This document shows positions 20,915-29,113 of a DNA stretch of 64,000 nucleotides, piece after piece (the first letter of the stretch is position 1; every line of letters starts with the position of its first letter). The notes beneath the pieces are model-generated. The model was not told the origin of the DNA and made no database searches. It saw only the letters and a program-made list of their open reading frames with translations. The position numbers and the translations under genes are program-made. This stretch comes from Exiguobacterium sp. s146 (GTDB lineage Bacteria; Bacillota; Bacilli; Exiguobacteriales; Exiguobacteriaceae). The DNA is taken from contig NZ_JACSMA010000001.1 of the NCBI RefSeq assembly GCF_018618415.1, forward strand, positions 248,001 to 312,000, read 5' to 3'.

Positions 20915-21694
20915 ATGCAATCGATTTATAACTCGGTCTCGTCGCTCACACAGCTGCAACGCCAACTCGATGTGACCGGTCACAATATCGCCAACGTCGA
21001 CACGGCCGGCTATAAACGGGAACAGACCCATTTCGCCTCGCTCTTGTCGCAGGCGTACGACAATCAACCGCGCGCCGAGCTCGAAGTCGGACGCGACACG
21101 CCGAACGGGATTCGCATCGGCGTCGGCGGCCATGTCGCCGACATTAGCCAACAGTTCAATATCGGCCAAATCCGCAAGACCGACCGTGGCCTCGACGTGT
21201 TCTTGAAAGCGAGCCGCCAGTTCTTTGCCGTCGAGACGGAAAACGGTGTCGGCTTGACACGGAGCGGGAACATGCAGCTCTCAGTCGGCGACACGACGAC
21301 ACTCGTCGACGTGAACGGCAACGCGCTCCTCGGTGCGGACGGCAACCCGATTGTCATGCCGAACGAGGCGACGGCGCATCGCGTCCGTCAAGACGGCATG
21401 GTCGTCGCCAGCGTGAACGGGGTCGAGCAAGAGTTCGGCCGCCTCGACATCGTCGAGGTGCGTAACACGTCGGCACTCCGTCCGCTCGGCGACAACGTCT
21501 ATGCGGCTGACTTAGGGGCGGACGTCGACCGTCCGCTCGGCAATCTGTTGATCGAAGGCACGCTTGAATCGTCAAATGTCGATTTGACGAAAGAGATGAC
21601 CGATATGACAATCACGCAACGCGCGTATCAGATGAACTCACGGGCGTTGTCGATGAGCGATCAGATGATGGGACTCGTCACGTCACTCCGATAA
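20915..21694 (+). CDS. flhP: Flagellar hook-basal body protein FlhP
   Basis: A 259-residue paralogue of FlhO in the same operon. The N-terminal GHNIANVDTAGYKRE and the C-terminal EGTLESSNVDLTKEMTDM and YQMNSRAL are typical of FlgG/FlhP rod proteins. It starts behind TAAGGAGGAA. Together FlhO and FlhP probably build the distal rod. The order mbl-flhO-flhP is shared with Bacillus. Confidence 0.9.
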   Translation: MQSIYNSVSSLTQLQRQLDVTGHNIANVDTAGYKREQTHFASLLSQAYDNQPRAELEVGRDTPNGIRIGVGGHVADISQQFNIGQIRKTDRGLDVFLKASRQFFAVETENGVGLTRSGNMQLSVGDTTTLVDVNGNALLGADGNPIVMPNEATAHRVRQDGMVVASVNGVEQEFGRLDIVEVRNTSALRPLGDNVYAADLGADVDRPLGNLLIEGTLESSNVDLTKEMTDMTITQRAYQMNSRALSMSDQMMGLVTSLR

Positions 21695-21700
21695 TCATGG

Positions 21701-21728
21701 ACCGTTCTTCTTCGGAAGGGCGGTTTTT
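21701..21728 (+). terminator. Terminator after flhP
   Basis: ACCGTTCTTC pairs with GAAGGGCGGT (wobbles only) across TTCG and is followed by TTTTT. Confidence 0.8.
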
Positions 21729-21758
21729 GCGTTACACTGAATAAGAGGAGGGATGGAC

Positions 21759-22856
21759 ATGCGGATCGTTGTGGCAATGGATTCATTCAAAGGATCGCTC
21801 ACGAGCGTGGAGGCAAATCGGGTGGTGCGCGAGGCGCTCGCTGGGCATGACGTCATTGAGGTGCCGATCTCAGACGGCGGGGAAGGTTTTTTGGACGCAT
21901 GGCTTTTGACGCACCCGCAAGTCGAGGTTGTCACGCAAGACATCATGTCTCTCGACGGGACGGTGCGACGGGCTCGGTATGGCTGGTCAGAGCTGGCGCG
22001 CGAGGCGGTCGTCGAAGTCGCCGAGGCGTCCGGGCTCACCTTGACCGACGTGCTCGACCCGTGGCGCTATAGCTCCTACGGGACCGGGATACAGATTAGG
22101 CATGCGCTCGAGCGCGGCGCGCAACGCATTACGGTCGGACTCGGAGGGAGCGCGACAATCGATGGGGGCAAAGGACTGCTTGAAGCGCTCGGCGTCCGCT
22201 TCTTCGATGAAAAAGGACGCGTCCTCGATTCGTTCCCGCATCAGCTCGAGCGCGTCGCTCGCATCGATTGGTCCGGCCTCATACCAGAAGCGCATGACAT
22301 CGAGTGGCGCATCGCTTCGGACGTGACGAATCCATTGCTCGGACCTAATGGCGCCGCGGCCGTATTCGGTCCGCAGAAAGGATTACCGCAAGCTGACGTG
22401 GCCCGTTATGATGAACAGCTCGCCGCGTATGCCCGTTGTTTCGAACACGACCTGATGAGGCTGCCGGGGGCGGGCGCAGCGGGCGGGATCGGTTTTGCGC
22501 TCTATCAGCTCGGAGCGACGTACGTGAGCGGAATCGAGGAAGCCGTAAGGTGGTCGAACCTAGAGAAGGCGTTACGGACGACCGATTGGCTCATCACAGG
22601 GGAAGGTCGGTTCGATGACCAGTCGCTTCACGGGAAAGCACCGTACGGGTTGGCCCGTCTCGCGCATACACATGGCGTGCCGACGCTCGTCTTCGCTGGA
22701 CAGACGGACTTGGTGGCGCTCCCGGACGTCGGCATCGAGGCTGTGTTCCCGATTGTTTCCCGGGTGATGTCGCTCGAGGAAGCGATGCAACAAGCCGCGC
22801 CGCTGTTGACGGCTACCGTCAGCCGAGCGTTCCGTTTAATCGACAAAGACGCCTGA
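21759..22856 (+). CDS. glxK: Glycerate kinase
   Basis: A 365-residue enzyme of the GarK/GlxK family that phosphorylates D-glycerate. Key segments are AMDSFKGSL near the N-terminus, VPISDGGEGF near residue 43, GLGGSATIDGG near 130, GAAGGIGFAL near 246 and TGEGRFDDQS near 284. The ATG at 21759 is preferred over one at 21753 because AGGAGGG ends directly at the latter. It interrupts the usual flhP-fabZ neighbourhood and could serve glyoxylate or glycerate metabolism. Confidence 0.88.
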   Translation: MRIVVAMDSFKGSLTSVEANRVVREALAGHDVIEVPISDGGEGFLDAWLLTHPQVEVVTQDIMSLDGTVRRARYGWSELAREAVVEVAEASGLTLTDVLDPWRYSSYGTGIQIRHALERGAQRITVGLGGSATIDGGKGLLEALGVRFFDEKGRVLDSFPHQLERVARIDWSGLIPEAHDIEWRIASDVTNPLLGPNGAAAVFGPQKGLPQADVARYDEQLAAYARCFEHDLMRLPGAGAAGGIGFALYQLGATYVSGIEEAVRWSNLEKALRTTDWLITGEGRFDDQSLHGKAPYGLARLAHTHGVPTLVFAGQTDLVALPDVGIEAVFPIVSRVMSLEEAMQQAAPLLTATVSRAFRLIDKDA

Positions 22857-22881
22857 ACCGAAAGGGGGTTCAGGCGTCTTT
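22848..22881 (+). terminator. Terminator after glxK
   Basis: GACGCCTGAACC pairs perfectly with GGTTCAGGCGTC and is followed by TTTT. The stem contains the last codons and stop of glxK and also faces the convergent mscL end. Confidence 0.85.
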
Positions 22882-22884
22882 TGG

Positions 22885-23262
22885 TCATGGGCGTTCTTTC
22901 AACAGGTCGCGAATTTCGGAGAGGAGCTGTTCTTCACGAGACAGTTCCGGTTCCGGCGTCTCTTCGACCGCTTTTTCGCGTTTCAGACGGTTCAACACTT
23001 TGACCATCATGAACAAGGCGAAGGCGATGAGGAAGAACTTGACGACTTCTTGTAAGAAGTTGCCGTACATCACCTTCACACCGAGCACCGACACCGCGAG
23101 CGCCGAGAAGTCGATGCCACCGATGAGGATGCCGAGGAACGGCATGAAGATGTCATTGACGAGTGACGTGACGATGGCCGTGAAGGCGGCACCGAGGATA
23201 AAGGCGACGGCGAGGTCGATCACATTGCCTTTGATTGCAAACTCTTTGAACTCTTTCCACAT
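22885..23262 (-). CDS. mscL: Large-conductance mechanosensitive channel
   Basis: A 125-residue channel that opens under extreme membrane tension to release solutes after hypo-osmotic shock. The first helix GNVIDLAVAFILGAAF lines the pore, the second membrane helix is at about 68-88, and a charged C-terminal helix follows. Length is normal. An AGGAGGT ribosome site lies upstream. In Bacillus mscL also lies near fabZ. Confidence 0.93.
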   Translation of the reverse strand: MWKEFKEFAIKGNVIDLAVAFILGAAFTAIVTSLVNDIFMPFLGILIGGIDFSALAVSVLGVKVMYGNFLQEVVKFFLIAFALFMMVKVLNRLKREKAVEETPEPELSREEQLLSEIRDLLKERP

Positions 23263-23419
23263 AAAATAATACCTCCTAAACGATGAATACTCTTATGGTA
23301 GCACAGGATGAACGGAGGCAGACAGTATTTTTCACAGAAGCATCGCTCGTGCCCTAGGCCGGGCGCTTGTTCGACCGATGGTAGATACGTTACACTTATA
23401 TAGAACTCATGCAATTGTT

Positions 23420-23447
23420 TTATTACCAGGTACTAATATGTTATGAT
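23420..23447 (+). promoter_or_regulatory. FapR-like operator and promoter of the epuA-fabZ operon
   Basis: TTATTACCAGGTACTAA (23420-23436) matches 15 of 17 positions of the FapR palindrome as I remember it (TTAGTACCTGGTACTAA). A good -10 TATGAT follows at 23442-23447, with TTTATT as the only -35 candidate at 23419-23424. The operator therefore covers the promoter, as at known malonyl-CoA-controlled lipid genes. The downstream operon contains fabZ, which fits. Confidence 0.6.
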
Positions 23448-23467
23448 TAATTCAGCTGAAAGGATGT

Positions 23468-23719
23468 ATGGACGTGGCGAACGAAGAACAGAACGGCTCG
23501 GAACAGACCGAGTCTAAAGAGCGGACGGAGCGGAAGCGATTATCGAACCATCGACGTTTCCCGATCTTGTTACGCGTCATCGTTGTCCTGCTGTTGGCTT
23601 TCGTGATGCTTGCGATTGGGGCCATCATCGGGTACAGCGTAATTGGCGGAGGCGAGTGGAAGGACGTGTTCAACATCGACACGTGGCGCCATATCACCGA
23701 TTTTTGGCTAACATCATAA
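23468..23719 (+). CDS. EpuA family small membrane protein
   Basis: An 83-residue protein with a charged N-terminus, one membrane helix (about 34-57) and the C-terminal pattern [15 protein letters not shown] and WRHITDFW typical of the EpuA family, often mislabelled as an RNA polymerase beta subunit. The function is unknown. A GTG at 23474 is an alternative start with better spacing to AAAGG. It is 13 bases before fabZ and very likely co-transcribed with it under FapR control. Confidence 0.75.
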   Translation: MDVANEEQNGSEQTESKERTERKRLSNHRRFPILLRVIVVLLLAFVMLAIGAIIGYSVIGGGEWKDVFNIDTWRHITDFWLTS

Positions 23720-23732
23720 GGGTGGTGGAACC

Positions 23733-24155
23733 ATGTACACGATTGAACAGATTAAAGAAGTGATCCCGCATCGGTATCCGTTCTTGCTCATCGACCGAAT
23801 TCTTGAGGTCGAAGAAGGCAAGCGGGCCGTTGGATTAAAGAATGTGACGGCAAATGAGGAGTTCTTCAACGGACATTTCCCGGACTATAACGTCATGCCT
23901 GGCGTTTTGATCGTCGAGGCGCTCGCACAAGTCGGCGCGTTCGCGATGCTCAAGCAAGAGTCGAACCGCGGCAAGCTCGCGTTCTTCGCAGGCATCGATA
24001 AATGTCGCTTCAAACGTCAAGTCGTCCCGGGCGATCAATTGCGCCTCGAGGTCGAAATCTTGAAAGTGCGTGGACCAATCGGTAAAGGACGCGCCGTAGC
24101 GACAGTCGACGGAGAAGTTGCTTGTGAAGCGGAACTCACTTTCGCCTTGAAGTGA
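23733..24155 (+). CDS. fabZ: 3-hydroxyacyl-ACP dehydratase FabZ
   Basis: A 140-residue hot-dog-fold enzyme that removes water from 3-hydroxyacyl-ACP in fatty acid elongation. His48 in FNGHFP and Glu62 in LIVEALAQ are the catalytic pair. The N-terminus [12 protein letters not shown] is diagnostic. AGGGTGGTG serves as ribosome site. It sits between epuA and a lipoprotein gene in one short operon with a FapR-like box upstream. Confidence 0.95.
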   Translation: MYTIEQIKEVIPHRYPFLLIDRILEVEEGKRAVGLKNVTANEEFFNGHFPDYNVMPGVLIVEALAQVGAFAMLKQESNRGKLAFFAGIDKCRFKRQVVPGDQLRLEVEILKVRGPIGKGRAVATVDGEVACEAELTFALK

Positions 24156-24167
24156 GGAGAGGACGAG

Positions 24168-24617
24168 ATGCGCGTATTGGTGATTGCCTTGATTCTCGGA
24201 TTAGCGACCATCGTCGGTTGCCAACAAGTGCAAGATGACCCGGCTGAAGAGAACGTCGTATTCGAACAGGACGTCGATGATGCGATGATTGACAAGCGGG
24301 CCGGTCAATCGGAATCGATTGCCGTCTCGCTCGAGCGGACGAACAGCTCGACGATGCTGTACACGATTCGGATGCTCGAAGACCGTCGTCTCGATCCGAC
24401 GACGATCATCAGTTACGAAGTCGACGGCACGCGCGTCCCGATTCCGTTCGGTGAACTCGTCGCAGAACGCGAAGGGGACGTGCGGACGTACGTCTATCAA
24501 GCGGATTTGAACCCCGATCTATTCGTCACCGAGACGCTGCCGCTCTTCCATATCGGAGAAGAAGGCGAGGCCGAGGTGTCGATCCCGCTCGAGGTTGTGA
24601 ATTCGACAAATGAATGA
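24168..24617 (+). CDS. Predicted lipoprotein of unknown function
   Basis: A 149-residue protein with a hydrophobic signal sequence ending in the lipobox IVGC (Cys18), so it is probably anchored outside the membrane. The rest is an acidic beta-rich domain without a family I recognise. It starts 13 bases after fabZ behind GTGAGGAGAGG and is followed by a terminator, so it is the last gene of the epuA-fabZ operon. Confidence 0.75.
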   Translation: MRVLVIALILGLATIVGCQQVQDDPAEENVVFEQDVDDAMIDKRAGQSESIAVSLERTNSSTMLYTIRMLEDRRLDPTTIISYEVDGTRVPIPFGELVAEREGDVRTYVYQADLNPDLFVTETLPLFHIGEEGEAEVSIPLEVVNSTNE

Positions 24618-24621
24618 ACAG

Positions 24622-24656
24622 ACGGATGATTTTGTCGAAAATCATCCGTTTTTTTT
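24622..24656 (+). terminator. Terminator after the fabZ operon
   Basis: ACGGATGATTTT and AAAATCATCCGT form a perfect 12-bp stem with a GTCG loop followed by a run of T. Confidence 0.92.
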
Positions 24657-24714
24657 GTGCAGTTTTTTTGGAAATCGTCCGATACATACAATAAGGACGA
24701 TTGGAGGGAACCAC

Positions 24715-26454
24715 ATGAAAAGAAATCAACCACAGTCACTGCAGACGCGAATTTTGACGATGATGTTGGCGTTCATCACGCTACTCATCGTCATGTTCGG
24801 CGTGTTGCAGTACGTCAGTACGAAGCATACGGTGCAGAGCTCGATGCAAGCCGTCCTGTTGGCGGACGGAGCGCGCATCAGCGAGGCGATTGATGCAGAG
24901 GCATATGCGGCCTTCATGCAAAATCCGACGAAGGATGAACGGTTCGAGCAGTTTCGGGAACAGCTCGACACGTATCGGACGCAAATCGGGGCGATGTACG
25001 TCTATACGCTCGCAGCCGACGGGGAAGAGCTTCAAATCATCGTTGACGGTATGAGCGCGAGCGATGCGGTCGAGATCGGCACACCGACGACAGCGACGTC
25101 GTTCGAGGATGCCAAACCGGCGTTTGAAGGTGAGACCGTCACAACACCGATTGTCGAGGACCCGGAATATGGGGACTATATGACGGTGCTCGTGCCGATT
25201 AAACGAGGCGGGGACGTGATTGGTGTCCTCGGCATCGATAAAGGAGCGAGCGATGTCGCCGCGGTGACGGAAGACGTGCTGCAAGAGAGCTTGCCGCCGA
25301 TTTTGATTGGACTCGTCATCTTGCTCGGTCTTGCCTCGGTGCTCATTTGGCGCTATCTCGGTTGGAAACTCCGACCGCTCCGTGAACTTGAGCGGGTCGC
25401 GACGCATATCGCGAGCGGCGACTTGGCGACGGCAGCCAAGGAGATGGATCACATCCAGTTGAAGGCGAATGACGAGATCAAGCGGTTGACCGCCTCGATG
25501 GACCAGATGACGAAGATGCTCCGGGACTTGATTTCCGGATTACAGGCGTCCGCTCAGACCGTGCGCGATGAGAGCGGCAACGTGGCGAGCATCTCGGAAG
25601 AAGTGAACGACGCCTCGCGTCAAATCGCCTACACGATGGAAGAAATCGCGGGCGGCGTCGAGAACCAGAGCGTGCTCACGATGAAACTGTACGGGCATAT
25701 GAACGAGTTTTCGGGACTCGTCGACCAGACGGCACACGACGGCAACGGCGTGAGCGAACAGGCGGAAGTCGTCAGCCGGGTGACAGCCGAAGGACTCCTC
25801 CTCATGGAGGATGCCGTCGGCAAGATGACGAACATCCACCTGCAAGTGCGCGAGTCGCAAGGCCAGGTGAAAGATTTCGAGCAACAAGCGGACGAAGTGA
25901 CCGCGCTCGTCACGATGATTCGTCAAATCTCGGAACAGACGAATTTGCTCGCCTTGAACGCGGCCATCGAGGCGGCCCGAGCTGGCGAGCACGGGAAAGG
26001 CTTCGCCGTCGTCGCTTCCGAGATTCGAAAGTTGTCGGACAGTGTCGCCCATTCGGTCAGTGAGATCTCTGAGATTGTCGGTAGTGTCAAACGCAATTCG
26101 ATTGCGCTCGGTGAGACGTTCACGGACAGCATGGATGCCGCCGAGGACGGCAAGCGGACACTCGAAGCGACAAAGCGTGCGTTTAACGAGATTGAGCAGA
26201 GTGTGCGGGAGATGCAGCGCCTGACGAACTCGATGCAAGGACAACTCGGACGCGTCAAAACGAACCAGGAAGACATTAAGCGCGGTTTGTCGGATATCGC
26301 GTCCATCTCGGAAGAGAGTACGGCCGGGAACGAGGAAGTGGCCGCCTCGACCGAACAGATGTCGGCGACGAGCGAGACGATGAACCGACTCGTCAAAGAC
26401 TTGTCGCATACGGCCGAGGACATGCAACGCATGAGCCGACAGTTCAAGTTGTGA
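24715..26454 (+). CDS. Methyl-accepting chemotaxis protein
   Basis: A 579-residue chemoreceptor. Membrane helices at about 13-34 and 196-216 enclose a ligand-binding domain of some 160 residues, followed by HAMP and a long coiled-coil signalling domain. The hairpin tip ([20 protein letters not shown]) that binds CheA/CheW is intact. The ATG at 24715 follows TTGGAGGGAA; an open frame upstream overlaps a terminator and is not coding. The ligand is unknown. A second receptor lies at 54422. Confidence 0.92.
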   Translation: MKRNQPQSLQTRILTMMLAFITLLIVMFGVLQYVSTKHTVQSSMQAVLLADGARISEAIDAEAYAAFMQNPTKDERFEQFREQLDTYRTQIGAMYVYTLAADGEELQIIVDGMSASDAVEIGTPTTATSFEDAKPAFEGETVTTPIVEDPEYGDYMTVLVPIKRGGDVIGVLGIDKGASDVAAVTEDVLQESLPPILIGLVILLGLASVLIWRYLGWKLRPLRELERVATHIASGDLATAAKEMDHIQLKANDEIKRLTASMDQMTKMLRDLISGLQASAQTVRDESGNVASISEEVNDASRQIAYTMEEIAGGVENQSVLTMKLYGHMNEFSGLVDQTAHDGNGVSEQAEVVSRVTAEGLLLMEDAVGKMTNIHLQVRESQGQVKDFEQQADEVTALVTMIRQISEQTNLLALNAAIEAARAGEHGKGFAVVASEIRKLSDSVAHSVSEISEIVGSVKRNSIALGETFTDSMDAAEDGKRTLEATKRAFNEIEQSVREMQRLTNSMQGQLGRVKTNQEDIKRGLSDIASISEESTAGNEEVAASTEQMSATSETMNRLVKDLSHTAEDMQRMSRQFKL

Positions 26455-26517
26455 GCAGTCTCAAGTCAGACAGACCTTCGTTGCGTCCGTTATACTAGGC
26501 GCAAGGGAGGTTTTTTC

Positions 26518-27567
26518 ATGCAACGTGTCTCTAGTGAACTCACACAATTCCGCGGCAGTCATTACGATTTTGGCCGTTTCCAAGGCAAATACATCAAGCG
26601 CAGCAAACTGCTCGAGAACCGGACCGACCAGTGGAAGCTCCGCGTCCCGCGCTTTGAGATTGACGAGCGCGAGGCGAAGCAGGCGTTCGACCGGTTCGCC
26701 CCGAAGATTTGGGAGGAACTGCTCGGTCTGCAGGACGAACTCGAGTTGACGCTCGCCGATACGCTCCTTCACTTCGGTCATTTCCGGGTCAATAACCCGG
26801 TCAGCGGCTGTTCGATTTTGACGGGGGACAACTTCCTCGTCCGCAACTATGACTATCACCCGATGACGTACGATGGACGCTATAACGTGTTCCAGCCAGA
26901 TGAGGGTTACGCCGTTATCGGTCCCGTCTCACGTGTCACCGGCCGGATGGACGGGATGAACGAGAAAGGGCTCGCCATGGGTTATAACTTCATCAACCGC
27001 CGACGGCCCGGGGACGGTTTCGTCTGTCAGATGATTGGCCGAATGATTCTCGAGACGTGCGCCACGGTCGAGGAGGCGGTCGATTTGCTTCAAGAGATTC
27101 CGCACCGCGGCTCGTTCACGTATGTCGTCCACGACAAGTCGTCGAAGACGCGTGTCATCGAAGCGACACCGCGCGACATTCGCGTCCGCGAGTCGAATAT
27201 CTGTACGAACCATTTCGAATTGCTACAACACGAGAACCGTTACCATCTTGATGATTCAACACGCCGGATGATGGAAATCAAGATGTATCAACATATCGTC
27301 CAGGACGCCGAGAGTGCATTCCGGCTCATGAACGACTCGGACAAAGGCGTCTTCTCGGAGCTGTACAAGAGCTGGGCCGGCACAATCCATACGGCCGCCT
27401 ATTTCCCGGAGACGCTCGAGACGTGGTTCGCCCTCGGCGGCGACCGCGACCCGGTCATCTTCGATTTTCAGGAGTGGCTCGACGGCAAGGATTTCGATTT
27501 ACATGCCCTCGATGGGGAAATTGCGACCGACATCGAGTTCGCGAACACGGTCCAACTGTGGCGCTAA
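26518..27567 (+). CDS. C45-type autoproteolytic acyltransferase/hydrolase
   Basis: A 349-residue protein of the isopenicillin-N acyltransferase-like Ntn hydrolases. Cys97 in VSGCSILTGDNF, followed by VRNYDYHP, is the expected nucleophile exposed by self-cleavage, and NEKGLAMGYNFINRR lies near 150. The substrate is unknown; relatives act on amide bonds of acylated amino acids or bile salts. There is no signal peptide. AAGGGAGG precedes the ATG. It is a single-gene unit ended by a shared terminator. Confidence 0.8.
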   Translation: MQRVSSELTQFRGSHYDFGRFQGKYIKRSKLLENRTDQWKLRVPRFEIDEREAKQAFDRFAPKIWEELLGLQDELELTLADTLLHFGHFRVNNPVSGCSILTGDNFLVRNYDYHPMTYDGRYNVFQPDEGYAVIGPVSRVTGRMDGMNEKGLAMGYNFINRRRPGDGFVCQMIGRMILETCATVEEAVDLLQEIPHRGSFTYVVHDKSSKTRVIEATPRDIRVRESNICTNHFELLQHENRYHLDDSTRRMMEIKMYQHIVQDAESAFRLMNDSDKGVFSELYKSWAGTIHTAAYFPETLETWFALGGDRDPVIFDFQEWLDGKDFDLHALDGEIATDIEFANTVQLWR

Positions 27568-27570
27568 CAC

Positions 27571-27607
27571 AAACAAGCAGCGGCTCATGAAGAGTCGCTG
27601 CTTGTTT
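27571..27607. terminator. Shared convergent terminator
   Basis: AACAAGCAGCGGCTC pairs with GAGTCGCTGCTTGTT (one mismatch). It ends the C45 gene on the plus strand; on the reverse strand it contains the last codons and stop of the acetyltransferase gene. T-runs are short on both sides. Confidence 0.7.
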
Positions 27608-28055
27608 CGTTGAATCGGATCACATGACTTGTAGTCGAGGTATCGTATGGGATGAAGCTAAGCGATTCATAGAACTGTGCCCCTTGTGTCGTATATGTCC
27701 GGAGAACGACGGTGAGGAAGGTCCGTTTCGCTTCGAGCAACAATGCGTTCGCGAGACGTCTCCCGATGCCTTGTCTACGATGAGCCGGCGAAATATAAAA
27801 TCGTCTCAACCGCCCGACCGGATGTCCAGGAGAATATGGATCTTGATTCAATCCTCCGATGCCGACTAGATGGCCAGAGGCGTCAAACACTCCGAGTAGA
27901 CACTCGCCGGGTTGATTGAACCGGTTGCGTCCGTCGTGAAAGTCATCCACCAACCGGTCGAGCATGCGAAAGCCTTCTTGACGACTGGCGACAAGCAAGT
28001 CGGTCAAATCGACATAGTTGAGGTCAAAAATGTGTCGAATCGAATAGGGGGTCAT
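27585..28055 (-). CDS. GNAT family N-acetyltransferase
   Basis: A 156-residue acetyl-CoA-dependent acetyltransferase. The acetyl-CoA loop is visible as RRQGIGRRLANALL near residues 93-106, with a preceding beta strand VGRLRRFYISP. The substrate is unknown. The start at 28055 has GGAGATGAG at good spacing; the frame is open further upstream but would run into the promoter area of the divergent lipoprotein gene. The C-terminal codons lie inside a terminator hairpin. Confidence 0.8.
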   Translation of the reverse strand: MTPYSIRHIFDLNYVDLTDLLVASRQEGFRMLDRLVDDFHDGRNRFNQPGECLLGVFDASGHLVGIGGLNQDPYSPGHPVGRLRRFYISPAHRRQGIGRRLANALLLEAKRTFLTVVLRTYTTQGAQFYESLSFIPYDTSTTSHVIRFNETSSDSS

Positions 28056-28131
28056 GGTCTCATCTCCATTCGCGTGTCGGGCGGTACAGTTTTCTGTAAA
28101 ACCGGGAATACTCATAGCAGGAGGGATTCAT

Positions 28132-28410
28132 ATGAAACGAATCGGATTATTGGCCATCATGCTCAGTTTGATACTCGTCCTCGGCGGCTGTGTGCCGGGC
28201 GACGGCACGTACACGACCGACCCGGCCGGCTTCTTTTGGGGGATTTGGCACGGTTGGATCGCACCGGTGTCACTTATCTTAGGCTTATTCAATGACACGT
28301 ATCGCGTCTATGAGGTGAACAACACCGGTTGGTTCTATGATTTGGGCTTCTATATCGCCATCATCAGCGGGTTCGGTGGGATTGCCGTGACACGGAAGAG
28401 CCGGGGATGA
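28132..28410 (+). CDS. Small lipoprotein with two membrane segments
   Basis: A 92-residue protein with a lipobox LGGC (Cys20) after a hydrophobic leader, then the segments FFWGIWHGWIAPVSLILGLF and WFYDLGFYIAIISGFGGI. This aromatic-rich pattern occurs in a widespread family of small proteins whose function I do not know. GCAGGAGGGA precedes the ATG. It ends two bases before the convergent methyltransferase gene. Confidence 0.7.
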   Translation: MKRIGLLAIMLSLILVLGGCVPGDGTYTTDPAGFFWGIWHGWIAPVSLILGLFNDTYRVYEVNNTGWFYDLGFYIAIISGFGGIAVTRKSRG

Positions 28411-28412
28411 TT

Positions 28413-29039
28413 TTAAACTGGCTTCCGTCCTGTCACCGCGACCGTATGATAATCGCGCGAGTCAGGTCCGCGGCGTTCATGGACATCAATGAACCCGAGC
28501 GCAGAAGCGGCGGGGATGAACTGTTCGCGCACGATTGCCGCGATCCCGTCCCAGTTCACGTCACCTTTCCCGTCACAGTACGTGATGACGAATGACCCGC
28601 CTGGTTTGAGGACACGTTCGATATCGGCAAGCACCGCGGGCACGTCTTCCCAAAAGTAGAGCGTGTGGATGCTGAAGACGCGGTCGAACTGTTCGTCTTG
28701 GAACGGAATCTTCCCGATGTTTCCTTCGACGACATCAGCCCGCTGTTCCCGGACGGCCGCACGGTTTCGTCGGAGCGCCGAGCGGACGATAGTCGCGGAA
28801 CGGTCGAGCCCGGTCACATGTACCGTGTCATCCTTCTGAAGCAGCCGAGCCAGTGCGTCGCCGGCGCCGCATCCGAGGTCAAGGATGCGGTCGTTTGGTT
28901 GAATCTGAAGTTGCTCAATCGTCCAATCGACCTCGACGCGATGTTGGCGGACCATCTTCTCGCCGATGTAAGTCCCGACGATGCCGCGCGGGTTCTCGTA
29001 TTGACTGTCAATCCATGTTTGCAGACGTTTCGGGCGCAT
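28413..29039 (-). CDS. SAM-dependent methyltransferase
   Basis: A 208-residue class I methyltransferase. Motif I is ILDLGCGAGDAL near residue 53 and the acidic residue closing the second strand is in VTGLDRSA near 76; VLKPGGSFVITY is the post-III motif near 143. The acceptor is unknown. The ATG at 29039 directly follows an in-frame TTG that could also serve as start. Confidence 0.8.
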   Translation of the reverse strand: MRPKRLQTWIDSQYENPRGIVGTYIGEKMVRQHRVEVDWTIEQLQIQPNDRILDLGCGAGDALARLLQKDDTVHVTGLDRSATIVRSALRRNRAAVREQRADVVEGNIGKIPFQDEQFDRVFSIHTLYFWEDVPAVLADIERVLKPGGSFVITYCDGKGDVNWDGIAAIVREQFIPAASALGFIDVHERRGPDSRDYHTVAVTGRKPV

Positions 29040-29113
29040 CAAACCATTCCTTTCTGTTCGGACCAGATGTAAATTGAGTGTAGCATAACCATTTTAGGAG
29101 GGGAGTTGAATCG

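Noticed and set aside
24610-24714. A 35-residue N-terminal extension of the chemoreceptor at 24715
   Set aside because: It would be translated from within the fabZ-operon terminator and lacks a ribosome site; the ATG at 24715 has a strong one.
25540-26427. A 295-codon reverse-strand frame opposite the chemoreceptor gene
   Set aside because: The plus-strand chemoreceptor is unmistakable; the long antisense frame arises from its regular codon use.
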